From Erysipelotrichaceae bacterium (GTDB lineage: Bacteria > Bacillota_I > Bacilli_A > Erysipelotrichales > Erysipelotrichaceae), in NCBI GenBank assembly GCA_017405785.1, contig JAFQZR010000030.1, positions 1 to 64,000 of the forward strand: a stretch of DNA of 64,000 bases, in the 5' to 3' direction. The notes under the pieces are model-generated. The model did no database searches, was not told the DNA's origin, and saw only the letters and a program-made list of their open reading frames with translations. Made by a program: the position numbers and the translations under genes. Of the stretch, positions 26,448-36,247 are shown piece by piece (the first letter of the stretch is position 1; each line of letters begins with the position of its first letter).

Positions 26448-27872
26448 ATGTTTAATAATATCAAGGAAGTCCAGGACTTCATAAAGAAAAAGGAAGTCAA
26501 GTATATTGATTTCAAGATGATCGACCTGAAGGGACGCTGGAAACATCTTTCCATTCCGGCTGAAAACTTCAAGGACTCCATAATGACTGACGGAATCGGC
26601 TTTGACGGTTCCAATTACGGTTATGCCGATGTCAAAAACAGCGACATGGTATTCGTACCGGATCTCTCTACTGCGGTAATTGATCCGTTTGTGGAAGAAA
26701 CGACTCTTACCATGATAGGTGATGTCTATGTGATACGTGAACCTCATAACATCCCGTTTGACCAGTATCCACGTAATATTGCCAAAAGCGCTCTTAACTA
26801 TCTGAAGGAAACCGGTATCGGTGATGAGATGATAATAGGCCCGGAATATGAGTTCCATGTCTTTGACAGCATTTCCCGTAAGGTAGGAAGTCACGAATCT
26901 TTCTATAAGATCACCAGTGCTGAATCTTACCAGTCCGCAAGTGATGAGTACTCCTTAGGTTTCCATAACCGGTATAACGGTGGATACCATTGCGACATAC
27001 CAAACGATGAAACCTATAATCTGAGAAACGAGATCTGCCGTAACCTTAAGCTCTTTGGCGTTGATGTCAAATACCACCATCATGAGGTAGGCGGTTCCGG
27101 ACAGTTGGAGATCGAGGTTGAACTGGGAGACCTGATGAAACTGGCTGACGATACACTGACAGCCAAGTACGTCATCAGAAATACCGCTGTCATTAACGGT
27201 TACACTGCCACACTGATGCCTAAGCCGATTTACGGTGAAGCCGGTAACGGCATGCATGTCCACATGCTCATCCGTAAGGACGGAATCAATGTCTTCTATG
27301 GTGATGAATATGCCGGCTTATCCCAGACTGCTCTGTATTTCATCGGCGGTCTGCTGAAGCATGTCAGAGCTCTGTGTGCTTTCACCAATCCGTCAACCAA
27401 CTCTTATAAGCGTTTATTACCGGGATTTGAAGCTCCGGTTACCGTTGGTTACGCCCTGGCCAACCGCAGTTCTGTCATCAGAATTCCGGGTTATGCCAAA
27501 AACAGTGATAAGAAGAGATTTGAGTTAAGAAGCCCGGATGCCACCTGCAACCCTTATTTGGCTTACAGTGCCATCCTGATGGCCGGACTTGACGGTGTTG
27601 TTAACAAGATCGATCCGAAGGATCACAACTGGGGTCCATTCGACTTTAACCTCTATGATCTCAGCGATGAAGAAAAGAAACATCTTGAACATCTCCCAAA
27701 GACTCTGGATGAAGCTCTTGATGAACTGGAAAAGGACAACGAATTCCTTAAAGTCAACGGTGTCTTCCCTGAGTCACTGATAAACAACTGGATCGCTACC
27801 TTACGCAAGGAAGCCCGGAAGGTCAGAAACATTCCTAATCCGGTTGAATTTGATCTGTATTACGATCTGTAA
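26448..27872 (+). CDS. glnA: Glutamine synthetase, type I
   Basis: 474 residues from the ATG at 26448 with GACGAGGT upstream. The Asp50-loop equivalent is GIGFDGSNYGYADVKNSDM, followed by EYEFHVFD, YHCDIPND, HHHEVGGSGQLEIEV (metal ligands), AGNGMHVHMLI, NPSTNSYKRLLPGFEAPV and NRSSVIRIP with the ATP-binding arginines. PFDFNLYDLSDEEKKH aligns with the adenylylation tyrosine segment of the GSI-beta type, and the length also fits. It makes glutamine from glutamate and ammonia. Whether the tyrosine is modified here is unknown. Confidence 0.95.
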   Translation: MFNNIKEVQDFIKKKEVKYIDFKMIDLKGRWKHLSIPAENFKDSIMTDGIGFDGSNYGYADVKNSDMVFVPDLSTAVIDPFVEETTLTMIGDVYVIREPHNIPFDQYPRNIAKSALNYLKETGIGDEMIIGPEYEFHVFDSISRKVGSHESFYKITSAESYQSASDEYSLGFHNRYNGGYHCDIPNDETYNLRNEICRNLKLFGVDVKYHHHEVGGSGQLEIEVELGDLMKLADDTLTAKYVIRNTAVINGYTATLMPKPIYGEAGNGMHVHMLIRKDGINVFYGDEYAGLSQTALYFIGGLLKHVRALCAFTNPSTNSYKRLLPGFEAPVTVGYALANRSSVIRIPGYAKNSDKKRFELRSPDATCNPYLAYSAILMAGLDGVVNKIDPKDHNWGPFDFNLYDLSDEEKKHLEHLPKTLDEALDELEKDNEFLKVNGVFPESLINNWIATLRKEARKVRNIPNPVEFDLYYDL

Positions 27873-27880
27873 AAGAAATA

Positions 27881-27903
27881 AAGCCACGGTAAAGTGGCTT
27901 TTT
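27881..27903 (+). terminator. Terminator of glnA
   Basis: Stem AAGCCAC / GTGGCTT (27881-27887 with 27894-27900), six-base loop, then TTT. Starts 8 bases after the glnA stop. Confidence 0.85.
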
Positions 27904-27911
27904 ACATGACA

Positions 27912-27933
27912 AAAGTGACCCGAAGGTCACTTT
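27912..27933 (-). terminator. Terminator of the 620-residue lipoprotein gene
   Basis: Stem AAAGTGACC / GGTCACTTT (27912-27920 with 27925-27933) with a UUCG loop on the minus strand, followed by TGTCATG. Pairs back-to-back with the glnA terminator. Confidence 0.8.
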
Positions 27934-27940
27934 ATGCTTT

Positions 27941-29803
27941 TTAATATCTGATTGCACTGCTGAGAATGCTTTCGTCTTCGTTGTTGAAAGAAACAAATTC
28001 GAAGAAGATGGTAGCTCCCTCTTCACTGCGGTTCAGGTCAAAGGCGACATACTTTCCTGCTTCTTCATTGAGATACAGGAAACTTCTGTATGATCCGATG
28101 GCCTGAGGATTCGTGTAATAGTATCCGTTCTCTTCCAGAATCGCTGTATAGTTGTCCAGGAAGCTCTCTGCTTCGGCAGATGAAGCAAACGGCTGATAGA
28201 GATTTAACCAGAGACCTTCAAATCCGCTGATTTCATGATAATATCCAGAAACCTCTCTGGCACTGATATCACCGTGCAGTTCACAGTCAGGGATACCGGC
28301 ATCAGTGATCAGCTTACGTGCTTCTTCAGGTGTGAATTCCTTTTCACTTCTGAATTCAAAGACAAGTTTTCCTTCTTCATCCAGTGAATATCTGAATACC
28401 TTACTGCTGTTAGGAGACTTATACTGGGCACCATTGCTGTCAGGAGTATATTCCGGAGCAAAGCCCTTTTCCATCAGCTTATTGCCGTATGCTTCACAGT
28501 ATGCCAGAGCTGCATCATAGTCTTTATAATCCAGATTCATCAGCATGTACATGTCATAGATGAAATAATATGCCCATCCTTCACTTCTCTGAGCGCCCGT
28601 ATTGACGCCGCCCCAGCCTTTGATATTGTCTGTATCAGACAGTTCAGGGAAACCGAATCCCTGAACGGCTTCACTTACTGCAGCCAGCCCTTCATAAACA
28701 GGATTGTCATAATACAGCTTCATATCCATGTTAAAGCCATCGTCATAGTAAGGATACAGTTCAACATAGGCATTGTATTTTTCTCTTAACAGCAGACGAT
28801 AAACATCTTTCTCTCTCTCTTCAGATACGTAAGACACATACTCAGGTACTGTTACAGTTGTTTTTTCATAGCCTCTGTCCACTAAAGCCTGGATATAATT
28901 CTGAACATCCTCTTCCGTAGCATGAGCATCGCTGACGTGTAATATGCTTGAAGACATATAATCACTGTCATCAACGACCAGAGCATAGCTGGTGAAGCTT
29001 GGGAACGGAATGGTATCCTTGCCGTATCCTCTCATCAGCAGCAGTTCAAAGGTATTGATGTCACTTCTTGTCCATGATGTTCTTGTTGCCGGATATACAG
29101 GATCCTTGATCCACTTCTCAATACGCGGATCACTTTCAGCAACACCGAACTTAATTGTCAGATCCAGATCATCATAGTAAATACGGGCAGCCGGAATATC
29201 ATTGATTACAGCTGTAAAGCGAACGGAAGTCGGATCAGCCTGGTCAAGTACCATGTGCACTTCTTCCATGTTGGATAATGCCAGCTGGCCATAGCCGCCT
29301 AAGCCAAGCAGTGTTGTCTTAACGTTTTCATCATAGGATGTGAATTCCAGCGGATTGTCAACATTGTTATAGAAAAGGTTGAACATGTTACCGTCACTGA
29401 TGACCATCCAGTAGTTAGGAAGCAGGTAAGTCAGAGCTTCAATCGCATTATCAGTTGTTATAAACATGACCTCACTTAAGGCTGTTTCATCAAGTGTACC
29501 CTCAAATGTTTCGCCCTTTAGTGTCACAAAAGCATAGTCGTCATAACCTAAATCAGTATTATAAATGAAATAAACCTGTTCAGGAGATACAGCTGTTGTC
29601 TTAACATAGTTCTTTGCGTCAATTACATAGTTACCAGCTTCAAGTTTCTTGACGAAGTTTTCCATGGTAATCTCTGCGTCTATCACTTCTGGCTGTGGAT
29701 CAGGGTCAACCGGTTTGTCATTGTCCCCGCTGTTAGTACAGCCACTGCACGTTAAAATCAAACACATAGCAATTAACAGTGCCAAGATTTTCTTCATTGT
29801 CAT
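27941..29803 (-). CDS. Large secreted lipoprotein of unknown function
   Basis: 620 residues. The signal peptide ends in lipobox TCSGC, followed by a proline/acid linker (DNDKPVDPDPQPEV). The mature protein is acidic, rich in Tyr and Asp, and appears to hold three or more related alpha/beta units in its second half (for example NYIQALVDRGYEKTTVTVP and NYTAILEENGYYYTNP share a helix then GY strand pattern). No known family recognised. Two starts are possible, ATG at 29801-29803 or 29795-29797, both near AGGAGG; the signal peptide works with either. Presumed membrane-attached, facing outside. Confidence 0.8.
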   Translation of the reverse strand: MTMKKILALLIAMCLILTCSGCTNSGDNDKPVDPDPQPEVIDAEITMENFVKKLEAGNYVIDAKNYVKTTAVSPEQVYFIYNTDLGYDDYAFVTLKGETFEGTLDETALSEVMFITTDNAIEALTYLLPNYWMVISDGNMFNLFYNNVDNPLEFTSYDENVKTTLLGLGGYGQLALSNMEEVHMVLDQADPTSVRFTAVINDIPAARIYYDDLDLTIKFGVAESDPRIEKWIKDPVYPATRTSWTRSDINTFELLLMRGYGKDTIPFPSFTSYALVVDDSDYMSSSILHVSDAHATEEDVQNYIQALVDRGYEKTTVTVPEYVSYVSEEREKDVYRLLLREKYNAYVELYPYYDDGFNMDMKLYYDNPVYEGLAAVSEAVQGFGFPELSDTDNIKGWGGVNTGAQRSEGWAYYFIYDMYMLMNLDYKDYDAALAYCEAYGNKLMEKGFAPEYTPDSNGAQYKSPNSSKVFRYSLDEEGKLVFEFRSEKEFTPEEARKLITDAGIPDCELHGDISAREVSGYYHEISGFEGLWLNLYQPFASSAEAESFLDNYTAILEENGYYYTNPQAIGSYRSFLYLNEEAGKYVAFDLNRSEEGATIFFEFVSFNNEDESILSSAIRY

Positions 29804-29916
29804 ATGTCCTCCTATAGAAACGTATATTATTATACTTTTACTTTATCAAACTATCAATAACAGCCCGTTATAATAATATAACTGAACGTTTTATTGAAAT
29901 GTAACATGTTAGTTTT

Positions 29917-31449
29917 TTATTCATTATTCTCAGGTATGATCCTGATATTGTCAGACGGTTCAAAACTGATATTCTTATGCTTCAGTATGTACCGGGCAAT
30001 GGTATCAACATTACTGTCCGGTATTTCCGTAACAGTTTCAGCGTTGCTGATCATGTCAAAGTCACCGCCGCCGGAAGCTCGGTAATTGTTTACTGCCAGA
30101 GTAAATGTGTCATCATCCCTTACCGGAACACCGTTTCTGGTCAGAGACACTATTCTGCTTCCTGCCGGCTGATTAACATCAATCGTGTATTCCACTCCAT
30201 CCAGCATGTCATAGTTATGGTACTGAATATTCGGATAATCCATTAACGGATTGATGATTACTTTACCGTTCTTTACGCTCCAGAACTCTGCACTCTTTTC
30301 CAGATACTGTTTAAGAATTCTGCCGTCTATCTTCTTTATCACCAGAGTATTAGGGAACATGTATGTGCTTATGACACCTCTCATGGTTATCTCACTGTCA
30401 ATTCCCGGAGCACGGTAGAAGATCGGTGTTCCGGAAATATCTGCCCCTGTCTTTTCCAGCTGGATCATATTGATGAGAGTGGCCAGCTGCGATTTGTGAT
30501 AACGGCAGTCAAACTCATCATGTACGACCAGATCCATGTCCGTTGTACCTAACGGTGAGTCCAGCCATTTCTGCGTCCGCTGTTCTTCCTTTTCCGCCAG
30601 AGCCATAATCTCAGGATCCGGCTGCCGGTCAGCCTTCAGCAGTTTAGGTGTTATCTCATCAGTCTCAGTATTGATTTCAATGCAGGAAAGATATGTTCCG
30701 CAGTAATCACCTTCGGTATAAGCCACCCCGTCAACAGTGCCGCAATATACTCGGTGCTGATGACCGCAGATCATCACATCTATTCCTTCAATTTCCTTCA
30801 CCATTCTGTATCCCTGGTTTTCACCGGTTGGCTTTTCTCCCGCAATACCGGTAACAGGGTCTTTTTCAAAGCCACCATGATAGAGACAGACAATGTAGTC
30901 AGGATTTTCTTCCTTTCTGATCTTCTCAACTATTCTCTTTGCCGTTTCAAAAGCATCCGGGAATTCAACTCCCTCAATGTTTTCAGGCTTTTCCCAGGTC
31001 GGAACCAGATGGGTCGTTACCGCAAAGAAGGCAACCTTTTTACCTGCTATTTCCTTAATGTCATATTCTCTGCCGACAGGTTCACCGTTACAGAGCACAT
31101 TTGCGGTCAGACATACCGCTTTGGTATCATCGAGGAACTGTTTAAGCGTATTATATCCATAGTTGAATCCATGATTGCCGATGTTGATATAGTCATACTT
31201 CAGTTCTCTCATGCAGATACTCATCGGATTTTCCTGATCGCTCAGTTCCATGTAATGATGAAAAGTCAGAGGAGAGCCTCCCAGAGTATCACCGTTATCC
31301 AGCAGTACCGTATTCTCGTCTCTGAGCTGTTTTATCATGGTCCCTAATCGGGCCAGTCCGTAATCACGCGGCTTGTTGTCAGCATAACTGTACGGATAGA
31401 TCGTTCCGTGCAGGTCAGTAGTTGACAGTAATCTAATGATGTTGTTCAT
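29917..31449 (-). CDS. 5'-nucleotidase / 2',3'-cyclic phosphodiesterase family protein, cytoplasmic
   Basis: 510 residues from the ATG at 31447-31449, which has AAAGG at good distance. The metallophosphatase part has LLSTTDLHGTIYP, LLDNGDTLGGSP, INIGNHGFNYGYN, CLYHGGFE and ICGHQHRVY; the C-terminal nucleotidase domain contains VNNYRASGGGDF, the nucleotide-binding signature. Relatives hydrolyse cyclic or 5' nucleotides, usually outside the cell, but there is no signal peptide here. The GNHE motif reads GNHG, losing a usual acidic residue. It is last in the unit with the cupin isomerase and C_GCAxxG_C_C genes. Confidence 0.88.
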   Translation of the reverse strand: MNNIIRLLSTTDLHGTIYPYSYADNKPRDYGLARLGTMIKQLRDENTVLLDNGDTLGGSPLTFHHYMELSDQENPMSICMRELKYDYINIGNHGFNYGYNTLKQFLDDTKAVCLTANVLCNGEPVGREYDIKEIAGKKVAFFAVTTHLVPTWEKPENIEGVEFPDAFETAKRIVEKIRKEENPDYIVCLYHGGFEKDPVTGIAGEKPTGENQGYRMVKEIEGIDVMICGHQHRVYCGTVDGVAYTEGDYCGTYLSCIEINTETDEITPKLLKADRQPDPEIMALAEKEEQRTQKWLDSPLGTTDMDLVVHDEFDCRYHKSQLATLINMIQLEKTGADISGTPIFYRAPGIDSEITMRGVISTYMFPNTLVIKKIDGRILKQYLEKSAEFWSVKNGKVIINPLMDYPNIQYHNYDMLDGVEYTIDVNQPAGSRIVSLTRNGVPVRDDDTFTLAVNNYRASGGGDFDMISNAETVTEIPDSNVDTIARYILKHKNISFEPSDNIRIIPENNE

Positions 31450-31478
31450 CACCATCACCTTTCATAATGTATAACTGA

Positions 31479-31904
31479 TTATCTCTTGTTTATTATTGCG
31501 TTTCTGTTTATCAAACCTTCCAGTATGTCCGCGATGACAACCAGAACAGGTTCACACTTGATGCCCTGAATATAATAGTGTTCTTTCAGATATTTACATC
31601 TGGTAGTACCGAATTTCTCATCAAAGCGTTCAAACAGTTCAGCTTCCCGGGCTTTCATCCGGTCAGAATCATGAGCATGACCGTTAACGGAATACAGAAT
31701 TCCCAGAGCCATCAGAGCGCTGGATAAGCCCCCGCACATCTCATCGTGCCAGCAGCCGCCGGAAAAGGCACTTGATGCCAGCAGCACTTCTTCAGGAAGG
31801 TTCAGATCATAAAAATCATTAACTGCTCGGATCATCGATTCTGAACAGCTGTAATTCCTGTTATTGCCGGGATAATAATACTTAACTACTTCATCTCTGA
31901 GCAT
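31479..31904 (-). CDS. C_GCAxxG_C_C family redox-type protein
   Basis: 141 residues. The cysteine pattern fits the family: NYSCSESM, then FSGGCWHDEMCGGLSSALM, then CKYLKEHYYIQGIKC. CGGLSSALMALG corresponds to the GCAxxG core with substitutions. Such proteins are thought to be redox-active or metal-binding, with no proven role. The start overlaps the end of the cupin isomerase gene by 14 bases, indicating translational coupling. Confidence 0.75.
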   Translation of the reverse strand: MLRDEVVKYYYPGNNRNYSCSESMIRAVNDFYDLNLPEEVLLASSAFSGGCWHDEMCGGLSSALMALGILYSVNGHAHDSDRMKAREAELFERFDEKFGTTRCKYLKEHYYIQGIKCEPVLVVIADILEGLINRNAIINKR

Positions 31905-32445
31905 CTTTTATCACTATTCCTTCCTCACTCACAAATACTCTGTGTACAAAAGGATGTTCTTCCACTCTTTTATAATCATGCCCGGCATTGCTGTTCCAGC
32001 AGCAGATTATCCTGAGATCCTCATTACCGGTATTTATCAGACGATGTGCATGATGGCCGTTAATATGATGAAGTGAACCCGGATACATCTTTTCACACCA
32101 GTCATTGCCGTTCTCATCCATCATCATCAGTAATCCGGTTCCCCGGGCACACCAGTAGTATTCTTCACAGTTGGTATCAATATGGAAATGTCCTCTGGTC
32201 ATGCAGCACTCACCGTTGACCTTTACCGGATGGAGAAGACTTATAGCCCAGTTAAGGTAGCCTTCTTCTTTTCTGTCAGCGTTTACAGTTGTAACTTCAT
32301 ACATTACTGTTTCCGGATCAAGTGATTCATCAACACTTTCATAAAAGGACATGGCATCTTTATAAAGCTTGCAGGATTTTTCAACCTTATCACCTGTCAG
32401 TTCTCCATCAAAAATGTGAAACAGGCCTGATTCTATTATTTCCAT
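31891..32445 (-). CDS. Cupin-type glucose-6-phosphate isomerase
   Basis: 184 residues. The cupin metal-binding set is TRGHFHIDTNCEEYYWCARG with HxH and Glu, and later SLHHINGHHAHRLIN with the final His. This matches archaeal-type phosphoglucose isomerase (PgiA, PF06560), which interconverts glucose- and fructose-6-phosphate with a metal ion and is rare next to the usual Pgi. AGGAGGAG precedes the ATG. It is the first gene of a three-gene unit. Confidence 0.8.
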   Translation of the reverse strand: MEIIESGLFHIFDGELTGDKVEKSCKLYKDAMSFYESVDESLDPETVMYEVTTVNADRKEEGYLNWAISLLHPVKVNGECCMTRGHFHIDTNCEEYYWCARGTGLLMMMDENGNDWCEKMYPGSLHHINGHHAHRLINTGNEDLRIICCWNSNAGHDYKRVEEHPFVHRVFVSEEGIVIKDAQR

Positions 32446-32463
32446 AACTGCTCCTCCTATTTA

Positions 32464-32469
32464 ATTATA
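32464..32469 (-). promoter_or_regulatory. -10 element of the cupin isomerase unit
   Basis: Minus-strand TATAAT 19 bases before the ATG; AGGAGG lies between them. A -35 hexamer is not obvious. Confidence 0.45.
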
Positions 32470-32563
32470 CTTTTTCTGATAACGAATATGTTACTAATTC
32501 ATCTTGTCAAAGAGAAACAAAAACAATACCGGCAATGTTTATCTCATATATTGTCTGTAAAAA

Positions 32564-32581
32564 AAGAGCCTTAGCTCTTTC
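32564..32581 (-). terminator. Terminator of the xpt-nucleoside transporter unit
   Basis: Stem AAAGAGC / GCTCTTT (32564-32570 with 32575-32581), CTTA loop, then TTTTTT on the minus strand. It begins 6 bases after the last permease gene. Confidence 0.9.
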
Positions 32582-32586
32582 AAATA

Positions 32587-33618
32587 CTAACGATCTTCTC
32601 TGAAATAGGAAACACCTAATGAAGCCGGTGCCTGATTTTCTCTCTTTTTGTGAGAGCTTACCATGATCAGGACCACGATCGTAACCAGATAAGGTATCAT
32701 CTTATAAAGGTTCTGCATGTATGTAGACTTACTGACCTTGAATATTTTCATCAGGAAAGCACTTATACCGCTAGGAACATACAGATAGACCCAATAACAG
32801 AATCCGAAAAGATAAGCACCCCAGGTAGCGTTCTTTGGTTTCCAGCTGGTGAAGATTACCAAAGCCACAGCCAGCCAGCCTAAAGCTTCAATGCCACTGT
32901 CATTAGCCCAGGTGCCTTTGACGTAGTCCATTACGTAGAACAGACCTCCGATACCTGCTATGGCTGACCCTATACAGCTGGCTGCATACTTATAAACCGT
33001 TACATTGATACCGGCTGCGTCAGCAGTTGCCGGGTTTTCACCGATGGCTCTCAGATTCAATCCCGTTCTGGTACGGCTGAAGAAATACTGCATGGCAAAT
33101 GCCATGATAAGAACGACATATGTCAGCCATCCATAGGAGAAAAAGATTTTTGATATAACGCCCAGTTTATCGGATAAAACCGGTAACATGGCTTTAAATG
33201 CCTTGGAAGTAGCAGCCACATTGATCTGACCGACACCGCCGGACAGTTTAACCAGTGAACCGCCAAAGAAGTTGGCAACACCGGTACCGAAAATCGTCAA
33301 AGTCAGACCGGTAACGTTCTGATTGGCTCTTAATGTAATAGTTAAGAATCCGTATAACAGGCCTGCCAGGGCACTGACAATAATACAGCACAGTAATGAA
33401 ATGATAACACAGAGAACCGGGTTAGGATTGCTAACAGAGTTTTCGTAGAAGAAAGCACCTGCCAAGGAGGCAATTCCTCCCAGCATCATGACACCGGGAG
33501 TACCCAGGTTAAGACCTCCGCACTTCTCGTTGAGAGTCTCACCGATACTGCCGAACATGATAACAGTTCCGAAAGTAATGGCGGCACTGATCCAGGCTAA
33601 TAATAATTCACTGGTCAT
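32587..33618 (-). CDS. Nucleoside ABC transporter permease, second subunit
   Basis: 343 residues from the ATG at 33616-33618, which has AAGGAGG 9 bases upstream; the longer frame overlaps the previous gene. About nine helices. FGSIGETLNEKCGGLNLGTPG is the hallmark of this permease type (YufQ/NupC-like, BPD_transp_2), with TRTGLNLRAIGENPATADAAG as the coupling loop. It partners the 360-residue permease. Predicted to import purine nucleosides or bases captured by the BMP lipoprotein. Confidence 0.93.
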   Translation of the reverse strand: MTSELLLAWISAAITFGTVIMFGSIGETLNEKCGGLNLGTPGVMMLGGIASLAGAFFYENSVSNPNPVLCVIISLLCCIIVSALAGLLYGFLTITLRANQNVTGLTLTIFGTGVANFFGGSLVKLSGGVGQINVAATSKAFKAMLPVLSDKLGVISKIFFSYGWLTYVVLIMAFAMQYFFSRTRTGLNLRAIGENPATADAAGINVTVYKYAASCIGSAIAGIGGLFYVMDYVKGTWANDSGIEALGWLAVALVIFTSWKPKNATWGAYLFGFCYWVYLYVPSGISAFLMKIFKVSKSTYMQNLYKMIPYLVTIVVLIMVSSHKKRENQAPASLGVSYFREDR

Positions 33619-33619
33619 G

Positions 33620-34702
33620 TTACTGTTCCTCCTTGTGTCTGAAGACGATCTCATAGTTAGTCATGAATTCACTGGCCAGAATGCAGAAAAGCAGAATGCC
33701 GGTGATGATGTTAGAGGCATATTCATTGAGGTTGAAGTCGCTGGCAATCTGAACGGCTCCCTTATTAAGGAAGACAATCAGAAATGAATAGATGATCATT
33801 ACCAGCGGATTGAGCTTGGCCAGCCAGGCAACGATGATGGCGGTAAAGCCCCTGCCGCCTGAAGTCTTAACGGAAATGGTATGTGAGATACCGGCTACTT
33901 CCGTAAAACCGGCCAGACCGCATAAGGCACCGGATAATAACATCGTTCTGATGATGACTTTCGGTACATTGACGCCCGAATAACGGGCTGTACTTTCGCT
34001 TTCACCGGTAACGGTAACTTCATAACCGTGTTTTGAGTATGTAAGATATATCGTAATGGCTATTGTGATTACCGCAACCAACAGTACATTCAGCAGATAC
34101 TGCTGACCGAATAAGGCCGGGAACCAGCCGGCATTGGTATCACCGTTGATAATGCCAACGCTGTGTGACTGTTTCTTATCCCATATGTCAACGAAGAACT
34201 CAATCAGCTGAATGCCGACATAGTTCATCATTAAGGTAAACAGTGTTTCATTGGTATTGTATTTCGCCTTGAAATAAGCCGGCCGCAAGCCCCACAAAGC
34301 TCCGGCAATGGCACTGCCGATAAACATCAGTACCAGCAGTAAGGCTGATGGTATCTTATTACCCAGATATATCATCAGGGCTGCGGAACATAAACCGCCA
34401 ACCAGAATCTGTCCTTCAGCACCGGTATTCCAGAACTTCATGCGGAAAGCCGGAGTCAGGCCTACGGCGATGCTTAATAACAGACAGGTATCTCTGACTG
34501 TGATCCAGATACGTCTTTTGGTACTGAATGCTCCCTTGAACATGGAAACATAGACTTTTATTGGGTTTAACTTGGTTACGGAGTTGATGAACAGAGCCGC
34601 AATCAGTAAAGCCAATACGATAAAAGCGAACTTGATGACCAGTTTCTGCCAGAACGGACGGTCATCCTTTTTTCTGATTCTGATGAAAGGCTGTTTATTC
34701 AT
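33620..34702 (-). CDS. Nucleoside ABC transporter permease, first subunit
   Basis: 360 residues with about nine helices. NTGAEGQILVGGLCSAALM, TLMMNYVGIQLIEFF and the loop YEVTVTGESESTARYSGVN fit YufP/NupB-type permeases of BPD_transp_2 family. The basic N-terminus KQPFIRIRKKDDRPFW is typical. It overlaps the ATPase gene by 8 bases and is followed by the second permease after one base. Confidence 0.93.
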   Translation of the reverse strand: MNKQPFIRIRKKDDRPFWQKLVIKFAFIVLALLIAALFINSVTKLNPIKVYVSMFKGAFSTKRRIWITVRDTCLLLSIAVGLTPAFRMKFWNTGAEGQILVGGLCSAALMIYLGNKIPSALLLVLMFIGSAIAGALWGLRPAYFKAKYNTNETLFTLMMNYVGIQLIEFFVDIWDKKQSHSVGIINGDTNAGWFPALFGQQYLLNVLLVAVITIAITIYLTYSKHGYEVTVTGESESTARYSGVNVPKVIIRTMLLSGALCGLAGFTEVAGISHTISVKTSGGRGFTAIIVAWLAKLNPLVMIIYSFLIVFLNKGAVQIASDFNLNEYASNIITGILLFCILASEFMTNYEIVFRHKEEQ

Positions 34703-36233
34703 GCTGATCTCCTTTCTTCAGATTGGTCATTAACATGCCGACTTCTTCCTTATGAGCACTGCGTCCGTCCAGAATGCCGTTGACCTTGCCATTGCATAAT
34801 ACCAGTATTCTGTCACTTAAAGCCAGTAAGACATCAAGGTCTTCACCGACATAAACGACAGCGACACCGTGTTTCTTCTGTTCGTTGAGCAGATTGTATA
34901 TGGCATATGATGTATTGATATCCAGACCTCTGACCGCATAGGCAGTCATCAGTACCGTTGGCTTATTGTTGATTTCACGGCCGACCAGAACCTTCTGAAC
35001 GTTTCCGCCTGACAGTCTTCTTACCGGATAATCCAGACTAGGAGTGTCAACTTCCAGTTCATCTTTGATCTTGATAGCCATCTGCTGCGGCTGGGCACGG
35101 TGCAGGAAAGGACCCTTGCCTTTTCTGTAACGTTTCAGCATGACATTATCGGTCATACCCATGTTGCCGACCAGGCCCATGCCCAGACGGTCTTCCGGAA
35201 CAAAGGCCAGATGCAGACCATAGCTGATGATCTCTCTGGTGCTTAAACCGACCAGTTCATGAACACCATGTGCAGTCGAATAGTATATTACTGAAGATCC
35301 TTCTTCGCTTTTCTGCAAGCCCATGATGGCTTCCAGCAATTCCTTCTGACCGGAACCGGAAATACCGGCAATACCCAGTATTTCACCGCTGTAAAGATCA
35401 AAGGATACGTCGTCAACGACCTTCTTGTTTTCGTTATTAATGACTGTCAGGTTTCTGACCTGCAGACGTAAGTGTTTCTCTTCGATGAGATCACGGTTGA
35501 TGTCGAGGGTTATTTTCTCACCAACCATCATCTCAGTCAGCTCTTTTTCATTGGTTTCCTTAGTATTGACGGTACCGATAAAGTGACCTTTACGTAAAAT
35601 GGTTACCCTGTCTGAGATCTCCAGAACCTCATTGAGCTTGTGGGTAATGATTACGATGGCCTTACCGTCATTGCGCATGTTCCTGATAATCGTAAATAAT
35701 CTCTCAGTTTCCTGAGGTGTCAGAACAGCGGTTGGTTCGTCCAGAATTAAAATATCTGCCCCTCTGTATAAAACCTTTATTATTTCCAGAGTCTGTTTCT
35801 GAGAAACCGTCATGTCATAAACCTTCATGTCCAGATCCATCTCAAAGCCATAACGGCTGCAGATATCGTTTACTCTGGTACGGGCTGATGCCATGTCATT
35901 ATTGTCGCCGGGTTTCAGACCAAGCACGATATTCTCCAAAGCAGTGAATACATCTATGAGCTTATAGTGCTGGTGGATCATGCCGATGCCCAGATCAAAA
36001 GCATCCTTAGGATCCTTGATGGAAACCTGTTTTCCATTAACAAAAATCTCCCCTTCGTCAGGGTAGTAAATTCCTGCCAGCATGTTCATTACCGTTGTCT
36101 TGCCGCTGCCGTTTTCACCTAACAGAGCTAATATCTCATGTTTGCGGATGTCAAATGAGACATTCTCATTGGCTTTGACGGCGCCGAATGACTTGGTGAT
36201 GTTCACTAATTGAATTGCCGTGTTGTTATCCAT
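34695..36233 (-). CDS. Nucleoside ABC transporter, tandem ATPase
   Basis: 512 residues with two ABC domains. First domain: Walker A LLGENGSGKTT, a degenerate signature MTVSQKQTLEI and Walker B ILILDEPTAVLTP. Second domain: GIAGISGSGQKELL in place of a full Walker A, signature RLSGGNVQKVLVG, and LMTAYAVRGLDI instead of the usual QPTRGLDV. That lopsided pattern is normal in sugar/nucleoside ABC proteins (RbsA/YufO type), although the second Walker B region is more altered than usual. It energises the two permeases. Confidence 0.93.
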   Translation of the reverse strand: MDNNTAIQLVNITKSFGAVKANENVSFDIRKHEILALLGENGSGKTTVMNMLAGIYYPDEGEIFVNGKQVSIKDPKDAFDLGIGMIHQHYKLIDVFTALENIVLGLKPGDNNDMASARTRVNDICSRYGFEMDLDMKVYDMTVSQKQTLEIIKVLYRGADILILDEPTAVLTPQETERLFTIIRNMRNDGKAIVIITHKLNEVLEISDRVTILRKGHFIGTVNTKETNEKELTEMMVGEKITLDINRDLIEEKHLRLQVRNLTVINNENKKVVDDVSFDLYSGEILGIAGISGSGQKELLEAIMGLQKSEEGSSVIYYSTAHGVHELVGLSTREIISYGLHLAFVPEDRLGMGLVGNMGMTDNVMLKRYRKGKGPFLHRAQPQQMAIKIKDELEVDTPSLDYPVRRLSGGNVQKVLVGREINNKPTVLMTAYAVRGLDINTSYAIYNLLNEQKKHGVAVVYVGEDLDVLLALSDRILVLCNGKVNGILDGRSAHKEEVGMLMTNLKKGDQHE

Positions 36234-36247
36234 TCTGAAACCTTTCT

